Below are positions 27,209 to 36,060 of a stretch of 64,000 bases of DNA, piece by piece. The notes beneath the pieces are model-generated. The model was not told the origin of the DNA. It worked only from the letters and a program-made list of their open reading frames with translations, and did no database searches. The stretch's first letter is position 1. Every line of letters starts with the position of its first letter. Origin of the DNA: Desulfoscipio sp. XC116 (lineage in GTDB: Bacteria; Bacillota; Desulfotomaculia; Desulfotomaculales; Desulfallaceae); NCBI RefSeq assembly GCF_039851975.1, contig NZ_CP156660.1, positions 744,001 through 808,000 of the forward strand. Reading direction: 5' to 3'. The translations under genes and the position numbers were made by a program.

Positions 27209-27449
27209 ATTAATGTGTCGGAAAAATAGTTTTGTGCAATAAAATTAAATAAGATATGCTTACTTTTTTGCAACAGGATAGCGATGTTGCCGAATTCCAG
27301 TAAATTTAATGCGGATACATCGCTTTTTCAATGCACATCAAAAAGAATATTTGCATATAGTTATAGTGGCGCCATGCAGCTGCAAGCTCGACCCCTGGTT
27401 CTGGTGTAATGCCGGCCGGGGGTTGGGTGTTTTTGAGGAGGGTTTTAAA

Positions 27450-28118
27450 ATGAGCACTAATAATTTTTGGTTCCAACCGGCAGTGCCGCCGGGCGGTCAC
27501 CGGTTGCCGCCGCTGCCTTATCCCTATAATGCTTTAGAACCTGTCATTAGCACCGCTACTCTGACTATTCATCACGATCGCCACCATAGGTCCTACGTGG
27601 AAGGGTTGAACAAAGCGGAATTAGAGTTGGTGGAAGCGCGGCGCAACAGAGATTTCAGCCTGATTAAACATTGGGAGCGGGAGTTGGCCTTTAACGGCTC
27701 CGGCCATATTTTGCACAGCATCTACTGGACGGTGATGACTTCCCCCGGAACCGGCGGGCAGCCCGGTCCCCAAACGCAAAACCAGATCCTCAGCTATTTT
27801 GGCAGCGTCCCGGTTTTCGTGGAACAGTTCAGCGAGGCTGCAATAAAGGTCGAGGCATCCGGTTGGGCGGTGTTGGTCTGGCACCCGGCTTGGGGCAGGC
27901 TGGAAATCCTGATGGCCGAAAAGCACCAGGACCTGACCCAGTGGGGAGGGATCCCCATTCTGGTTGTAGACACCTGGGAGCACGCCTATTACCTGGATTA
28001 CCAAAACCGGCGGGAAGACTATGTTAGAACTTGGTGGAAGCTAGTTAACTGGACTGAAGTAGAAAGAAGACTCCTGCTGGCTATGCAGGGTAAGCTGCCG
28101 TTAGTGATGGGGGTATAG
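27450..28118 (+). CDS. Fe/Mn superoxide dismutase family protein
   Basis: A 222-residue protein with the four metal ligands expected for Fe/Mn SOD: His in LTIHHDRHHRSYV, His in GSGHILHSIYW, and Asp and His in VDTWEHAYYLDYQNRR. An N-terminal stretch of about 15 residues precedes the usual LPPLPYPYNALEP. ATG 27450 follows GAGGAGGG. It would remove superoxide in an anaerobe exposed to air. It is a single gene. Confidence 0.9.
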   Translation: MSTNNFWFQPAVPPGGHRLPPLPYPYNALEPVISTATLTIHHDRHHRSYVEGLNKAELELVEARRNRDFSLIKHWERELAFNGSGHILHSIYWTVMTSPGTGGQPGPQTQNQILSYFGSVPVFVEQFSEAAIKVEASGWAVLVWHPAWGRLEILMAEKHQDLTQWGGIPILVVDTWEHAYYLDYQNRREDYVRTWWKLVNWTEVERRLLLAMQGKLPLVMGV

Positions 28119-28773
28119 CCCGGAAACAGCAGATCCGCCATATAAGGCGTACCTCTTTCGTAAGATGGGTTTGAACCGCTGTCGGGAAAGACATCAGTTG
28201 TTTAAGAAGTCGGGTCTGCAATATTTAGTTACATCTACTTTTAGCAATACCAGATTTACTTAGTTGCTTTTAGAAAACATACTTTCGACCAAATTCCTAG
28301 GTGCGTTGCCATAAATGATTTAATCTTTGCTTCTGATATTGAACCACGTTTGCGGAGGATCGTCGTCAATTGTAAACTGGAAATAAAATGGGGTAAAATG
28401 GAAGTTAAGTGCTGCACTGTTATATTGCCAAACACATCAACTGGTGTAAAAATTGCATTTCGGGTTATAATTGGGGTAGCGAATTACTTAGGGTGATTAA
28501 TGCCCAAATCGTTTCCGCTTCCTACCACCACTGTCCTGATGTCTTTTTCGCTTATAATCTAATCCGGCTTTATATTTGTTTTTTGACAAGTTAATCATTT
28601 AGTTGCTTCAAATCACAGAAGATTCAAATTCTTAGGACAAGTATACACTACTAAAGCGGGGGAACTTGGTTGACAAAAAATAAAGGATATAATCGCGCCA
28701 TAAAACTTTCAATAAGTTTATAGTGTTGACCCAATTAGTCATAGGGTAATTGCTACTCGGGAGGAATAGGACA
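28119..28773. other. Intergenic region before sigma-54 activator
   Basis: No gene is supported in these 655 nt. An open frame of 61 codons at 28409 has no ribosome site or family likeness. A TTGACA (28670-28675) and TATAAT (28688-28693) occur with only a 12-nt spacer, too close for a normal promoter. Confidence 0.4.
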
Positions 28774-30180
28774 ATGAAACAGGATCTTGAAATTACTTTT
28801 AAAGCCATGATAAATTCTATCGGCGATGGGATTTATATGACTGACTGTAAAGGCTACTGCATGGCTTATAACGAAGCTTTTCTACGCATTACAGGGATTA
28901 CCAACGAGATAATGGGTCAGCATGTCAGTAAATTGTTGATAGCTAACTTAATTTCAGATTCCGTGACCATTGAAACAATTCGTTCTGGGCGGCGTGTGTC
29001 TAAAGTGATCATTTATCCCAGCGGGTGTGAGGCCCTAGTGACCGGTAATCCAGTGTTTGATGAACATGGCAACTTGGTAAACGTGGTGTGTGTGGTGCGA
29101 GACTTAAGCGAGCTTAATGCCTTGAAGGATGAGTTGAAACTTACTAAGAAGTTAAACAGACAATATCAGGAGATATTGAAGAATTTTAGTCCTATTTTTA
29201 ACGCAGCCCGGGAAAAAATAATTATGCGCGATCCTAAAATGCGGAGCATTCTTGATATGATACCCCGGATTGCTGCTTCAGATGCTACCGTTCTGATTTA
29301 TGGTGAGTCTGGGGTGGGTAAAGGGTTAATTGCATCCCTGCTTCACGAACATAGTAGTAGGGCTGGAAGTGGTCAATTTATCAAAGTTGATTGTGCAGCT
29401 ATTCCGTCATCTTTGTTGGAGTCGGAGTTATTCGGTTACGATCGGGGGGCTTTCACCGGTGCCAGACGGGAAGGCAAGCCAGGGTTATTGGAGATGGCGA
29501 ATAATGGTACTGTTTTTCTGGACGAGATCGGAGAGTTGCCTCTGTTTATGCAGGTAAAATTGCTTAATGTTCTGCAAGATAGAAAAATCCAGCATGTTGG
29601 GGGTACACACCCGGTATCGGTGGATATCAGAATTGTTTCAGCCACTAACCGTGATTTAGAAAAAATGGTTGACGAGGGGACTTTTCGGCAGGATCTTTTC
29701 TACCGGCTAAACGTTGTTCCGGTTGTGATTCCGCCCTTGCGAGAGAGAAAAGAGGATATTTTAGTTTTGGCATTATCCTTTTTAGATAAGTTCTGTCAAA
29801 AGTATCAACGCAGTCTAAGTTTGTCCCCCGAAGCAATGGATTGTTTATATGATTTTTCCTGGCCGGGAAATGTGCGTGAGTTAGAGAACACCATAGAAAG
29901 ATTAGTGGTGCTTAGTTCCAACGGTTTAATCGAAAAGAAGGATTTGCCGGAAAAAATCCGTCAAGCCTTTCCAGTAGTGCTTGTGAATGATCCCTTTCGG
30001 CCTGTCGATTCGGGGGTGCTTCCTCTAAAAGCAGCTGTAGCCATCACGGAGCGACAGTTGATTATGAGGGCCCTACTGCATAATGACAGACTGGGTCCTG
30101 CTGCGAAGTCTTTGGGTATTGACATCTCAACTCTTCTGCGAAAGTGTAAAAAACTCGACATTAAACGCACTAAAACGTAG
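28774..30180 (+). CDS. PAS-containing sigma-54-dependent transcriptional activator
   Basis: A 468-residue activator: PAS sensor domain (about 8-120), AAA+ domain (about 150-390) with Walker A GESGVGKG, the sigma-54 contact loop GAFTGA, Walker B GTVFLDEIGELP, and a C-terminal Fis-type helix-turn-helix (about 425-468) with AAKSLGIDISTLLRKCKKL. Such proteins bind upstream sites and hydrolyse ATP to open sigma-54 promoters. A GGAGG-type site supports ATG 28774. A good -24/-12 promoter lies 130 nt downstream, before the MFS gene, so the catabolic operon is its likely target. The PAS domain probably senses a pathway compound or redox state. Confidence 0.93.
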   Translation: MKQDLEITFKAMINSIGDGIYMTDCKGYCMAYNEAFLRITGITNEIMGQHVSKLLIANLISDSVTIETIRSGRRVSKVIIYPSGCEALVTGNPVFDEHGNLVNVVCVVRDLSELNALKDELKLTKKLNRQYQEILKNFSPIFNAAREKIIMRDPKMRSILDMIPRIAASDATVLIYGESGVGKGLIASLLHEHSSRAGSGQFIKVDCAAIPSSLLESELFGYDRGAFTGARREGKPGLLEMANNGTVFLDEIGELPLFMQVKLLNVLQDRKIQHVGGTHPVSVDIRIVSATNRDLEKMVDEGTFRQDLFYRLNVVPVVIPPLRERKEDILVLALSFLDKFCQKYQRSLSLSPEAMDCLYDFSWPGNVRELENTIERLVVLSSNGLIEKKDLPEKIRQAFPVVLVNDPFRPVDSGVLPLKAAVAITERQLIMRALLHNDRLGPAAKSLGIDISTLLRKCKKLDIKRTKT

Positions 30181-30195
30181 GCTAAAATGCCATGA

Positions 30196-30203
30196 TTGCG
30201 CAA
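30196..30203. promoter_or_regulatory. TTGCGCAA palindrome, candidate activator site
   Basis: An 8-bp palindrome lies about 115 nt before the -24 element, and a related half site (ATTGCGGA on the minus strand) at 30233-30240. Distance suits an upstream activating sequence for the adjacent regulator, but the motif is short. Confidence 0.3.
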
Positions 30204-30310
30204 GAATGCCTAGGCGATGTTGCCAGTACCCATCCGCAATGCTATTTCAAATAATAGTTATGGCGTATAAAACGTATGCTAAAATAAATTTTCAGTCAAT
30301 TCATTGATGC

Positions 30311-30324
30311 GGCACAATTCTTGC
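30311..30324 (+). promoter_or_regulatory. Sigma-54 (-24/-12) promoter
   Basis: GGCAC (30311-30315) and TTGC (30321-30324) are separated by exactly 5 nt, giving the invariant GG-to-GC distance of sigma-54 promoters. It is about 90 nt before the MFS start codon and next to the gene of a sigma-54 activator with a GAFTGA loop. Confidence 0.8.
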
Positions 30325-30410
30325 TTTTCTTAATATTTAAAAAGCAGGAAGGGGGTGCCGTATTTTTTGTCTTTGGGGAAATAAAGGTTTTAAATAGGAG
30401 GGTTATGTTC

Positions 30411-31694
30411 ATGGAAAACAAAGGAAGGTTGCGTTGGTTTATCCTTGCCTGGCTGTTTATATTAACTTTAGTATCATATATGGATCGGGTTAACCTGTCA
30501 ATGGCGGTTCCGCTTATAATGGAGGATTTTCATCTTAATGCCGCTCAAATCGGTGTTGTAATTAGCGGCCTTACTATTGGTTATACGATTGTAAACTTTC
30601 CCGGTGGCTTCCTGGCGGACCGCTTTTCCCCGAAGACTATTTTAATAGTTTCCCTCACCTGCTGGTCTTTGTTTACAATCACCACAGGAATGGTTGGAGG
30701 GTTAACTGCCATGATAGTAGTGCGAATCTTGTTTGGGGCTTCGGAGGGACCGCTTGCTCCGTCGAACACAAAGATAGTCTCCAATTGGATGCTGCCTCGG
30801 GAGCGAGGCATGGCCTCCGGTATATGGCTTTCCGCCATGACTCTGGGAGTAGTGGTTGGTGCTCCTCTTGCTGGACTGATCATTGAAAACATGGGCTGGC
30901 GAAGTGTCTTTTACATATTTGGTGCAGCCAGTCTGGTCCTTGTTGCTTTTACCGCTTACCTTATCACTTCTAAACCGGAAGAGCACCGTTGGATTAGCAA
31001 AACTGAATTGGACCTTATAAAGAGTCATAGTAATTCACCCAAGTCCGCTAAAGAACCCTTTTCTGCGATAATGAAGGAAATCTTGACTAATCCTACTACT
31101 TGGCTATTGGCCTTTATTTATTTTGGTCTCACTGCTCTCTATTGGGCCAACATGGGCTGGCTGCCAACCTATTTTGTTAAAGCCAGAGGTTCAAGTATTC
31201 TTGCTTCCGGCCTATACTCGGCTATACCAAATATCAGCGCCTCTTTAGGTGCGATCTTAGTCGGCATTATATCTGACCGTTTGCTTAAGGGCTGGCGTAC
31301 ACCTCTACTAATTGTTACTTCTCTTATAACGCTGCCGGCAACTGTCATTGCCGTTAATACGTCATCAATTCAATTATCTTTATTGGCTTTCAGCATTGCG
31401 GGCTTCTGTGACTTTGCGGCTATCGCTCTGATGTGGGCTATCCCGATGGAACTGGTACGCAAAGAACGAGTGGCGGCAAGCAGCGGATTCATGCTGGCAT
31501 GGGGCTCTTTTGCCGGGGTCTTATCCCCAATTATTATGGGTGTTGTCCTTGATAAAACATCTAGCTTTAACAGTGCTTACTATATGTTTGCATCAGCGGC
31601 CTTGATGAGCGCAATATTAGCTATTCCGTTATATCTGAAAGAAAAGTCGGTAAGGAACGCAAGTTCCCGGGTCTCAGGTGTTTTAACCCAATAG
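30411..31694 (+). CDS. MFS transporter (anion:cation symporter-like)
   Basis: A 427-residue carrier with about 12 helices. YMDRVNLSMAVPLIM in the first helix, GGFLADRFSPKTILI in the loop between helices 2 and 3, and RILFGASEGPLAPSNTKI resemble the anion:cation symporter family that takes up organic acids. ATG 30411 is chosen for its 9-nt distance from AGGAGGG. As first gene after the sigma-54 promoter it probably imports the carboxylic acid broken down by the following enzymes. Confidence 0.87.
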   Translation: MENKGRLRWFILAWLFILTLVSYMDRVNLSMAVPLIMEDFHLNAAQIGVVISGLTIGYTIVNFPGGFLADRFSPKTILIVSLTCWSLFTITTGMVGGLTAMIVVRILFGASEGPLAPSNTKIVSNWMLPRERGMASGIWLSAMTLGVVVGAPLAGLIIENMGWRSVFYIFGAASLVLVAFTAYLITSKPEEHRWISKTELDLIKSHSNSPKSAKEPFSAIMKEILTNPTTWLLAFIYFGLTALYWANMGWLPTYFVKARGSSILASGLYSAIPNISASLGAILVGIISDRLLKGWRTPLLIVTSLITLPATVIAVNTSSIQLSLLAFSIAGFCDFAAIALMWAIPMELVRKERVAASSGFMLAWGSFAGVLSPIIMGVVLDKTSSFNSAYYMFASAALMSAILAIPLYLKEKSVRNASSRVSGVLTQ

Positions 31695-31793
31695 GACTCA
31701 TGCGAAGTGCGTACATTAACAATTGGACTAAGAACAGGGCTACTTCGTTGACCCCATTAGGTATCCGCAGCGGCGGAGAGGAGGTATGTAAAT

Positions 31794-33392
31794 ATGCAAT
31801 ATCAGAACATCCGGGAAGTTTTGGAAAAGACCGTGGATCGCAGTCCGGACAAGGTGTATTTGCTGTTTGAAGAACAAAAAATAACCTATAGTGAAATGAA
31901 CAGATTAATTAACCAGACTGCTAATATGTTTCTTGAATTAGGTATTCATAAAGGGGACCGGGTAGCCCTTATGATGCCGAATTGTCCAGAGTTTATTTAC
32001 GTGTGGTTTGGCTTGGTTAAAATAGGAGCTTCGATGGTACCTATCAATACCTTTTTCCGGGGAAAGGAAACGGCCTACATCTTGCAGCATTCTGAAGCCA
32101 AAGCGGTGGTGGCCACACCGGAATACTGGGAAATCGTCCAAAACGCCATAGAAACTGAAAACATTCAGATTAGCTGTCGAGCGTCAGTTCGGGGGGATTT
32201 TGACGGCACTATAGCTTACGAACGGGTTCTGCCGCAATTTTCCGGTGTACTTGCCGATATATCGATTAGCGTCACCGATGAAGCGGCCATCTTATATACT
32301 TCCGGCACTACCGGCAACCCTAAAGGCTGCCTTGAGAGCCAGGAATATTATCTGGTGGCTGGTAACCGTTATTCTGAGCACTTGAGTCTCACTGCTAACG
32401 ACCGCATCTTGACACCGTTACCGTTCTTTCATATGAATCCTCAGATCCTTTCTACCATGGGGACGTTGTTTGTTGGGGGCAGTCTGGCTATGGTTGATCG
32501 CTTCCATCCCAAAAGCTGGTGGCAGGAACTGCGGGCTAAGGAGGCAACTCATTTTCACTATCTAGGTGTAATGCCGGCGATGCTTATGGGTATGCCCGAG
32601 CAATCGGACGATGGAGATCATCGGCCCTGGATTGGCATCGGCGCCGGTGTGCCGAAAACAATTCACCAGCCCTTTGAAGAGCGGTTTAATGTAAAGCTTC
32701 TGGAGGTGTTTGGCATGACGGAAACCGGTTTAAATTTCTGTTGTCTGCCGCAGCCTGACCGAAACGTAGGCACGGCCTGTTTCTATAAGCCGTTCGTAGA
32801 GTATGAGGCAATGGTAGTAGATGATAACGATCAAGGGGTACCACATGGCACTGTAGGGGAGATGGTCCTGAGGGGCAGTGACCCGGAAAACCGGCAGCGG
32901 GGCTTTATGTCCGGCTACTACAAAGATCTGCTTGCTACTGAAAAGGCCTGGCAAAACGGCTGGTTCCATACCGGTGACTATGTGCAACGGGACGAAGAGG
33001 GCCGCTATTATTTCGTGGACCGTAAGAAAGATATAGTACGCCGTAGCGGTGAGAATATTGCAGCGTCTGAAGTGGAAGGGGCGATTCATCTTCACCCGGC
33101 CGTAATGGAGGTTGCGGTGATTCCGGTGCCGGATCCGATTAGAGAACAAGAAGTAAAAGCTTATGTTGTGTTAAAAGAGGAGTATTCGGTTGATTCCGAA
33201 GAACTGCTGGACGATTTAATAGCCTGGGCGGTAGACAACTTAGCCTACTTTAAGGTGCCCCGATACTGGGAGTTCCGTGAAAGTTTGCCTGTAACTCAGA
33301 CTGGCAAACTTCAGAAACAGAAGTTAAAGTCGGAAAAAGAGGATTTAACCACTGGCTCTTTTGACCGTTTGAAAAACAGATGGGTAAGCTGA
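31794..33392 (+). CDS. AMP-forming acyl-CoA ligase (CaiC-like)
   Basis: A 532-residue adenylate-forming enzyme with the P-loop-like motif LYTSGTTGNPKGC (about residue 165), the A5-type EVFGMTETG, and the hinge region HTGDYVQRDEEGRYYFVDRKKDIVRRSGENI near residues 400-425, with the C-terminal lysine in TGKLQKQKLK. It resembles crotonobetaine/carnitine-CoA ligases and should activate a short or medium carboxylic acid to acyl-CoA with ATP. It follows the MFS gene by 99 nt. In this operon the substrate may be a branched acid such as isovalerate; that is inference. Confidence 0.88.
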   Translation: MQYQNIREVLEKTVDRSPDKVYLLFEEQKITYSEMNRLINQTANMFLELGIHKGDRVALMMPNCPEFIYVWFGLVKIGASMVPINTFFRGKETAYILQHSEAKAVVATPEYWEIVQNAIETENIQISCRASVRGDFDGTIAYERVLPQFSGVLADISISVTDEAAILYTSGTTGNPKGCLESQEYYLVAGNRYSEHLSLTANDRILTPLPFFHMNPQILSTMGTLFVGGSLAMVDRFHPKSWWQELRAKEATHFHYLGVMPAMLMGMPEQSDDGDHRPWIGIGAGVPKTIHQPFEERFNVKLLEVFGMTETGLNFCCLPQPDRNVGTACFYKPFVEYEAMVVDDNDQGVPHGTVGEMVLRGSDPENRQRGFMSGYYKDLLATEKAWQNGWFHTGDYVQRDEEGRYYFVDRKKDIVRRSGENIAASEVEGAIHLHPAVMEVAVIPVPDPIREQEVKAYVVLKEEYSVDSEELLDDLIAWAVDNLAYFKVPRYWEFRESLPVTQTGKLQKQKLKSEKEDLTTGSFDRLKNRWVS

Positions 33393-33431
33393 TAAAAAAC
33401 ACTTATTGCTATGGTAGACTCTTCCGAAGCT
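33364..33431 (+). repeat. Direct repeat A, copy 1 (end of ligase gene)
   Basis: This stretch spans the last ligase codons and the start of the spacer. It is repeated with scattered changes at 33776-33845 (about 80 percent alike by eye), after the BCCP gene. Both contain AACAGATGGGT, AAACACTTATT and TTCCGAAGCT in the same order. Confidence 0.75.
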
Positions 33432-33464
33432 ACAGACCTCAAAACATGATAGGAGGTATAGTAC

Positions 33465-33674
33465 ATGAACATTACTTCTCCGATGGTTGGAAGACTAATA
33501 TCAATTGATGTAAAAGTGGGTGATAAGATCAAGGAAAATGACGCGGTAGCAACTATTGAAGCCATGAAAATGCAAGTTAAGGTTTTTGCTCCCGCTGACG
33601 GCGAAGTTGTGTCTGTAATTTCCACTATAGACACTGTGGTTAATCCTGACACTGTTATTGCAGTTTTGAAATAA
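33465..33674 (+). CDS. Biotin carboxyl carrier protein (biotinyl domain only)
   Basis: A 69-residue protein that is a single biotinyl domain. The biotin lysine is Lys35 in EAMKM; the N-terminal ITSPMVGRL and the C-terminal NPDTVIAVL strand are typical. AGGAGG precedes ATG 33465. It should carry carboxyl groups for the carboxyltransferase at 34423. No biotin carboxylase gene is in the window, so either a shared AccC elsewhere charges it, or the pair works in transcarboxylation or decarboxylation. Confidence 0.93.
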   Translation: MNITSPMVGRLISIDVKVGDKIKENDAVATIEAMKMQVKVFAPADGEVVSVISTIDTVVNPDTVIAVLK

Positions 33675-33775
33675 GTAAACACTTCAGGCGCTGTTTTAAG
33701 TAGCCGGCTTTGATGTGGTTTCTTTCAGTATCAATAGTTTTGTAAAATTTCGCAATTTTATGCGAATTCTCTTTA

Positions 33776-33845
33776 GGCCGTTGGGAAAACAGATGGGTTA
33801 GCTGCTAGAAAACACTTATTTGCTCTGATAGACTTTTCCGAAGCT
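33776..33845 (+). repeat. Direct repeat A, copy 2
   Basis: It matches 33364-33431, including remnants of the last codons of the ligase gene, and lies before the MaoC gene. It shows that a segment was duplicated during assembly of this operon. A small inverted repeat (TTCGCA/TGCGAA, 33749-33766) lies just upstream. Confidence 0.7.
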
Positions 33846-33908
33846 TTGACATTGTCAAAGCACGTTTTTCCCTACACCGTTGCAAATAAAAAGATAGGGA
33901 GGACTTAT

Positions 33909-34349
33909 ATGTTTGAAAAATATTTTGATGAGTTAAATATTGGTGAGCGTTGGAATTCCAGAGGACGAACTATTACCGAGGCCGACCTTGTCTTGTTCTC
34001 CGCTTTCAGCGGTGATTGGTATCCCTTGCATACCGATAAGGAGTGGGCGGCGCAGACTTCCTTTGGACAGCGCATTGCTCATGGAATGCTGGTTCTTTCT
34101 GTTGCCATGGGGCTGCTTGATATGGTTCCCGGCCCGATAGTAGCATTTTATGGCATAGAGCGGGTACGCTTTATTAGCCCTACTTATATTGGGGATACTC
34201 TTTACGCTGAGGTGGAAGTAACCGGTAAGGAAGGGAAAGATGCTGAACGGGGTGTGGCCGGTTTCAAAATTAAGGTTAAAAGCAAAACGAATGAAATTAA
34301 GGCAGTTATGGACATAAAAATTTTAATGAAAAAAAACCAAAATGATTGA
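33909..34349 (+). CDS. MaoC-type hot-dog dehydratase
   Basis: A 146-residue MaoC-domain protein with the hydratase-2 motif FSGDWYPLHTD (catalytic Asp and His, about residues 34-44) and RIAHGMLVLSVAMGL. It probably hydrates or dehydrates an enoyl/3-hydroxyacyl-CoA. GGGAGG supports ATG 33909; an upstream in-frame start lies inside the repeat region. It lies between the BCCP and carboxyltransferase genes in the same operon. Confidence 0.88.
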   Translation: MFEKYFDELNIGERWNSRGRTITEADLVLFSAFSGDWYPLHTDKEWAAQTSFGQRIAHGMLVLSVAMGLLDMVPGPIVAFYGIERVRFISPTYIGDTLYAEVEVTGKEGKDAERGVAGFKIKVKSKTNEIKAVMDIKILMKKNQND

Positions 34350-34374
34350 GATGTTAGATTTCTATAAAATATAG

Positions 34375-34421
34375 CACAGACCTCAAAAACAGACCTCAAG
34401 ACATGAAGGAGGGTATGATAT
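34375..34421 (+). repeat. Direct repeat B, leader copy
   Basis: CAGACCTCAA occurs twice here in tandem, followed by GACATGAAGGAGGGTATGATA. A similar leader (CAGACCTCAAAACATGATAG and AGGAGGTATAG) precedes the BCCP gene at 33433-33463. The ribosome sites of two operon genes therefore seem to be copies of one another. Confidence 0.65.
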
Positions 34422-34422
34422 C

Positions 34423-35970
34423 TTGGAGGAGATCAATAACAAAACCACGAGCGAGGAGCTTAAAGAAAAAGAATCGGAAATTAAAAAGGGCGGAGCAAAA
34501 AAATACCACGAAAGCAACGCTAAAAAGGGCAAGCTCTTTGCCAGAGAAAGAATCGAATTGCTGCTGGATCCCGGGTCAATTATAGTGGAGGACGGCTTAT
34601 ACGCCAACAACCTGGCGGACGGGCTGCCGGCGGACGGCGTTATTACCGCGGTGGGTAAAATACACGGCGGAACAGTGTGTTTAATGGCCAATGACTCTAC
34701 AATCAAGGCGGGCTCCTGGGGCTGGCGTACAGTTGAAAAAATTATTCGGATACAGGAAACGGCTATCAATATGAAAGTGCCGATGCTATACCTGGTAGAC
34801 TCAGCCGGGGCCAGGATCACCGACCAAATAGAGATGTTTCCCGGACGCCGCGGGGCCGGCAAAATCTTTTATAACGAAGTAAAAATGTCCGGCATGATTC
34901 CGCAGATATGCTTGCTTTTTGGCCCGTCAGCGGCCGGTGGCGCCTACATTCCCGCCTTTTGTGATGTTGTATTTATGGTGGACGGCAACGCCAGCATGTA
35001 TCTCGGATCACCTAGAATGGCGGAAATGGTGATCTTCGAAAAAGTTACTCTGGAAGAAATGGGCGGGGCCAGGATGCACTGTACTGTCAGCGGGTGTGGT
35101 GACCTGTTGGTGACAACAGAACAAGAAGCCATAGCAGCCTGCCGTCGTTACCTCACTTACATGCCCCAAAACTACAAAGAAAAGACACCTTTGGCGGAGG
35201 CACGACTCCCGATTGAGGGGCGTGGTATAGAAGAAATTGTGCCTGCTGAAGAAAACACCCCCTTTGACATGTACGAAGTAATCAACCAGATAATCGACAG
35301 GGACAGCTGGTTTGAAATAAAAAAACTATTTGCTCGCGAATTGATCACGGGGCTGGCCCGTATTGACGGGCGGGTGGTTGGCATACTGGCTAACCAATCT
35401 ATGGAAAAGGGCGGGGTACTATTTGTGGATTCGGCGGATAAAGCCGCCAAGTTTATGAACCTGTGTGATGCTTTTAATATACCCCTGCTGTTCCTGATGG
35501 ATGTGCCGGGCTTTATGATCGGCTCGGCGGTTGAACGTCAGGGTATCATCCGCCACGGGGCGAAAATGATCTCAGCCATGTCCCAGGCTACAGTTCCCAA
35601 AGTATCAGTAGTAGTACGCAAGGCTTACGGAGCAGGGCTTTATGCCATGTGCGGCCCGGCCTTTGAACCCGATTGCTCTATGGCCCTGCCCACGGCCATG
35701 ATCGCGGTGATGGGGCCCCAGGCAGCTGTAAACGCAGTGTATGAAAATAAAATTATGGCCTTGCCGCCGGAGGAAAGGCCGGCATTTATACAGCAGAAGC
35801 GCGATCAATATGCCAAAGACGTAGACATCTGCCGTCTTGCATCAGAACTGGTAGTAGATCATATTGTGAGCGGAGCAGGATTGCGTGATGAATTAATTCG
35901 CAGATTTGCTCTTTATGAGTCTAAAGATAAACAGTTTGGTGAGCGTAAACACCCCGTGTATCCCGTTTAA
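34423..35970 (+). CDS. Acyl-CoA carboxyltransferase (MccB/PccB/MmdA-like)
   Basis: A 515-residue carboxyltransferase with both crotonase-fold halves. The first has LVDSAGARITDQIEMFPG and GPSAAGGAYIPAFCD; the second has MDVPGFMIGSAVERQGII and RKAYGAGLYAMCGPAFEPD, which form oxyanion holes. It moves a carboxyl group between biotin and acyl-CoA. Its length fits methylmalonyl-CoA decarboxylase alpha, transcarboxylase 12S and methylcrotonyl-CoA carboxylase beta, so sequence alone does not settle the substrate. With the following crotonase and HMG-CoA-lyase-like genes, methylcrotonyl-CoA is plausible. The start is TTG 34423 after GGAGGG. Confidence 0.88.
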   Translation: MEEINNKTTSEELKEKESEIKKGGAKKYHESNAKKGKLFARERIELLLDPGSIIVEDGLYANNLADGLPADGVITAVGKIHGGTVCLMANDSTIKAGSWGWRTVEKIIRIQETAINMKVPMLYLVDSAGARITDQIEMFPGRRGAGKIFYNEVKMSGMIPQICLLFGPSAAGGAYIPAFCDVVFMVDGNASMYLGSPRMAEMVIFEKVTLEEMGGARMHCTVSGCGDLLVTTEQEAIAACRRYLTYMPQNYKEKTPLAEARLPIEGRGIEEIVPAEENTPFDMYEVINQIIDRDSWFEIKKLFARELITGLARIDGRVVGILANQSMEKGGVLFVDSADKAAKFMNLCDAFNIPLLFLMDVPGFMIGSAVERQGIIRHGAKMISAMSQATVPKVSVVVRKAYGAGLYAMCGPAFEPDCSMALPTAMIAVMGPQAAVNAVYENKIMALPPEERPAFIQQKRDQYAKDVDICRLASELVVDHIVSGAGLRDELIRRFALYESKDKQFGERKHPVYPV

Positions 35971-36060
35971 AAAAAAAGGGGAACCTTGAGAACCTTTGCC
36001 AATAAGCAATGTAAATGTATCCGCATTGATGCCCCAGCTTATAGAAAGGACGTGCTAATA

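Noticed and set aside
28409-28594. Open frame of 61 codons
   Set aside because: No ribosome site, no family pattern and odd composition; probably chance.
28670-28693. TTGACA followed by TATAAT upstream of the sigma-54 activator
   Set aside because: The spacer is only 12 nt, too short for a working sigma-A promoter.
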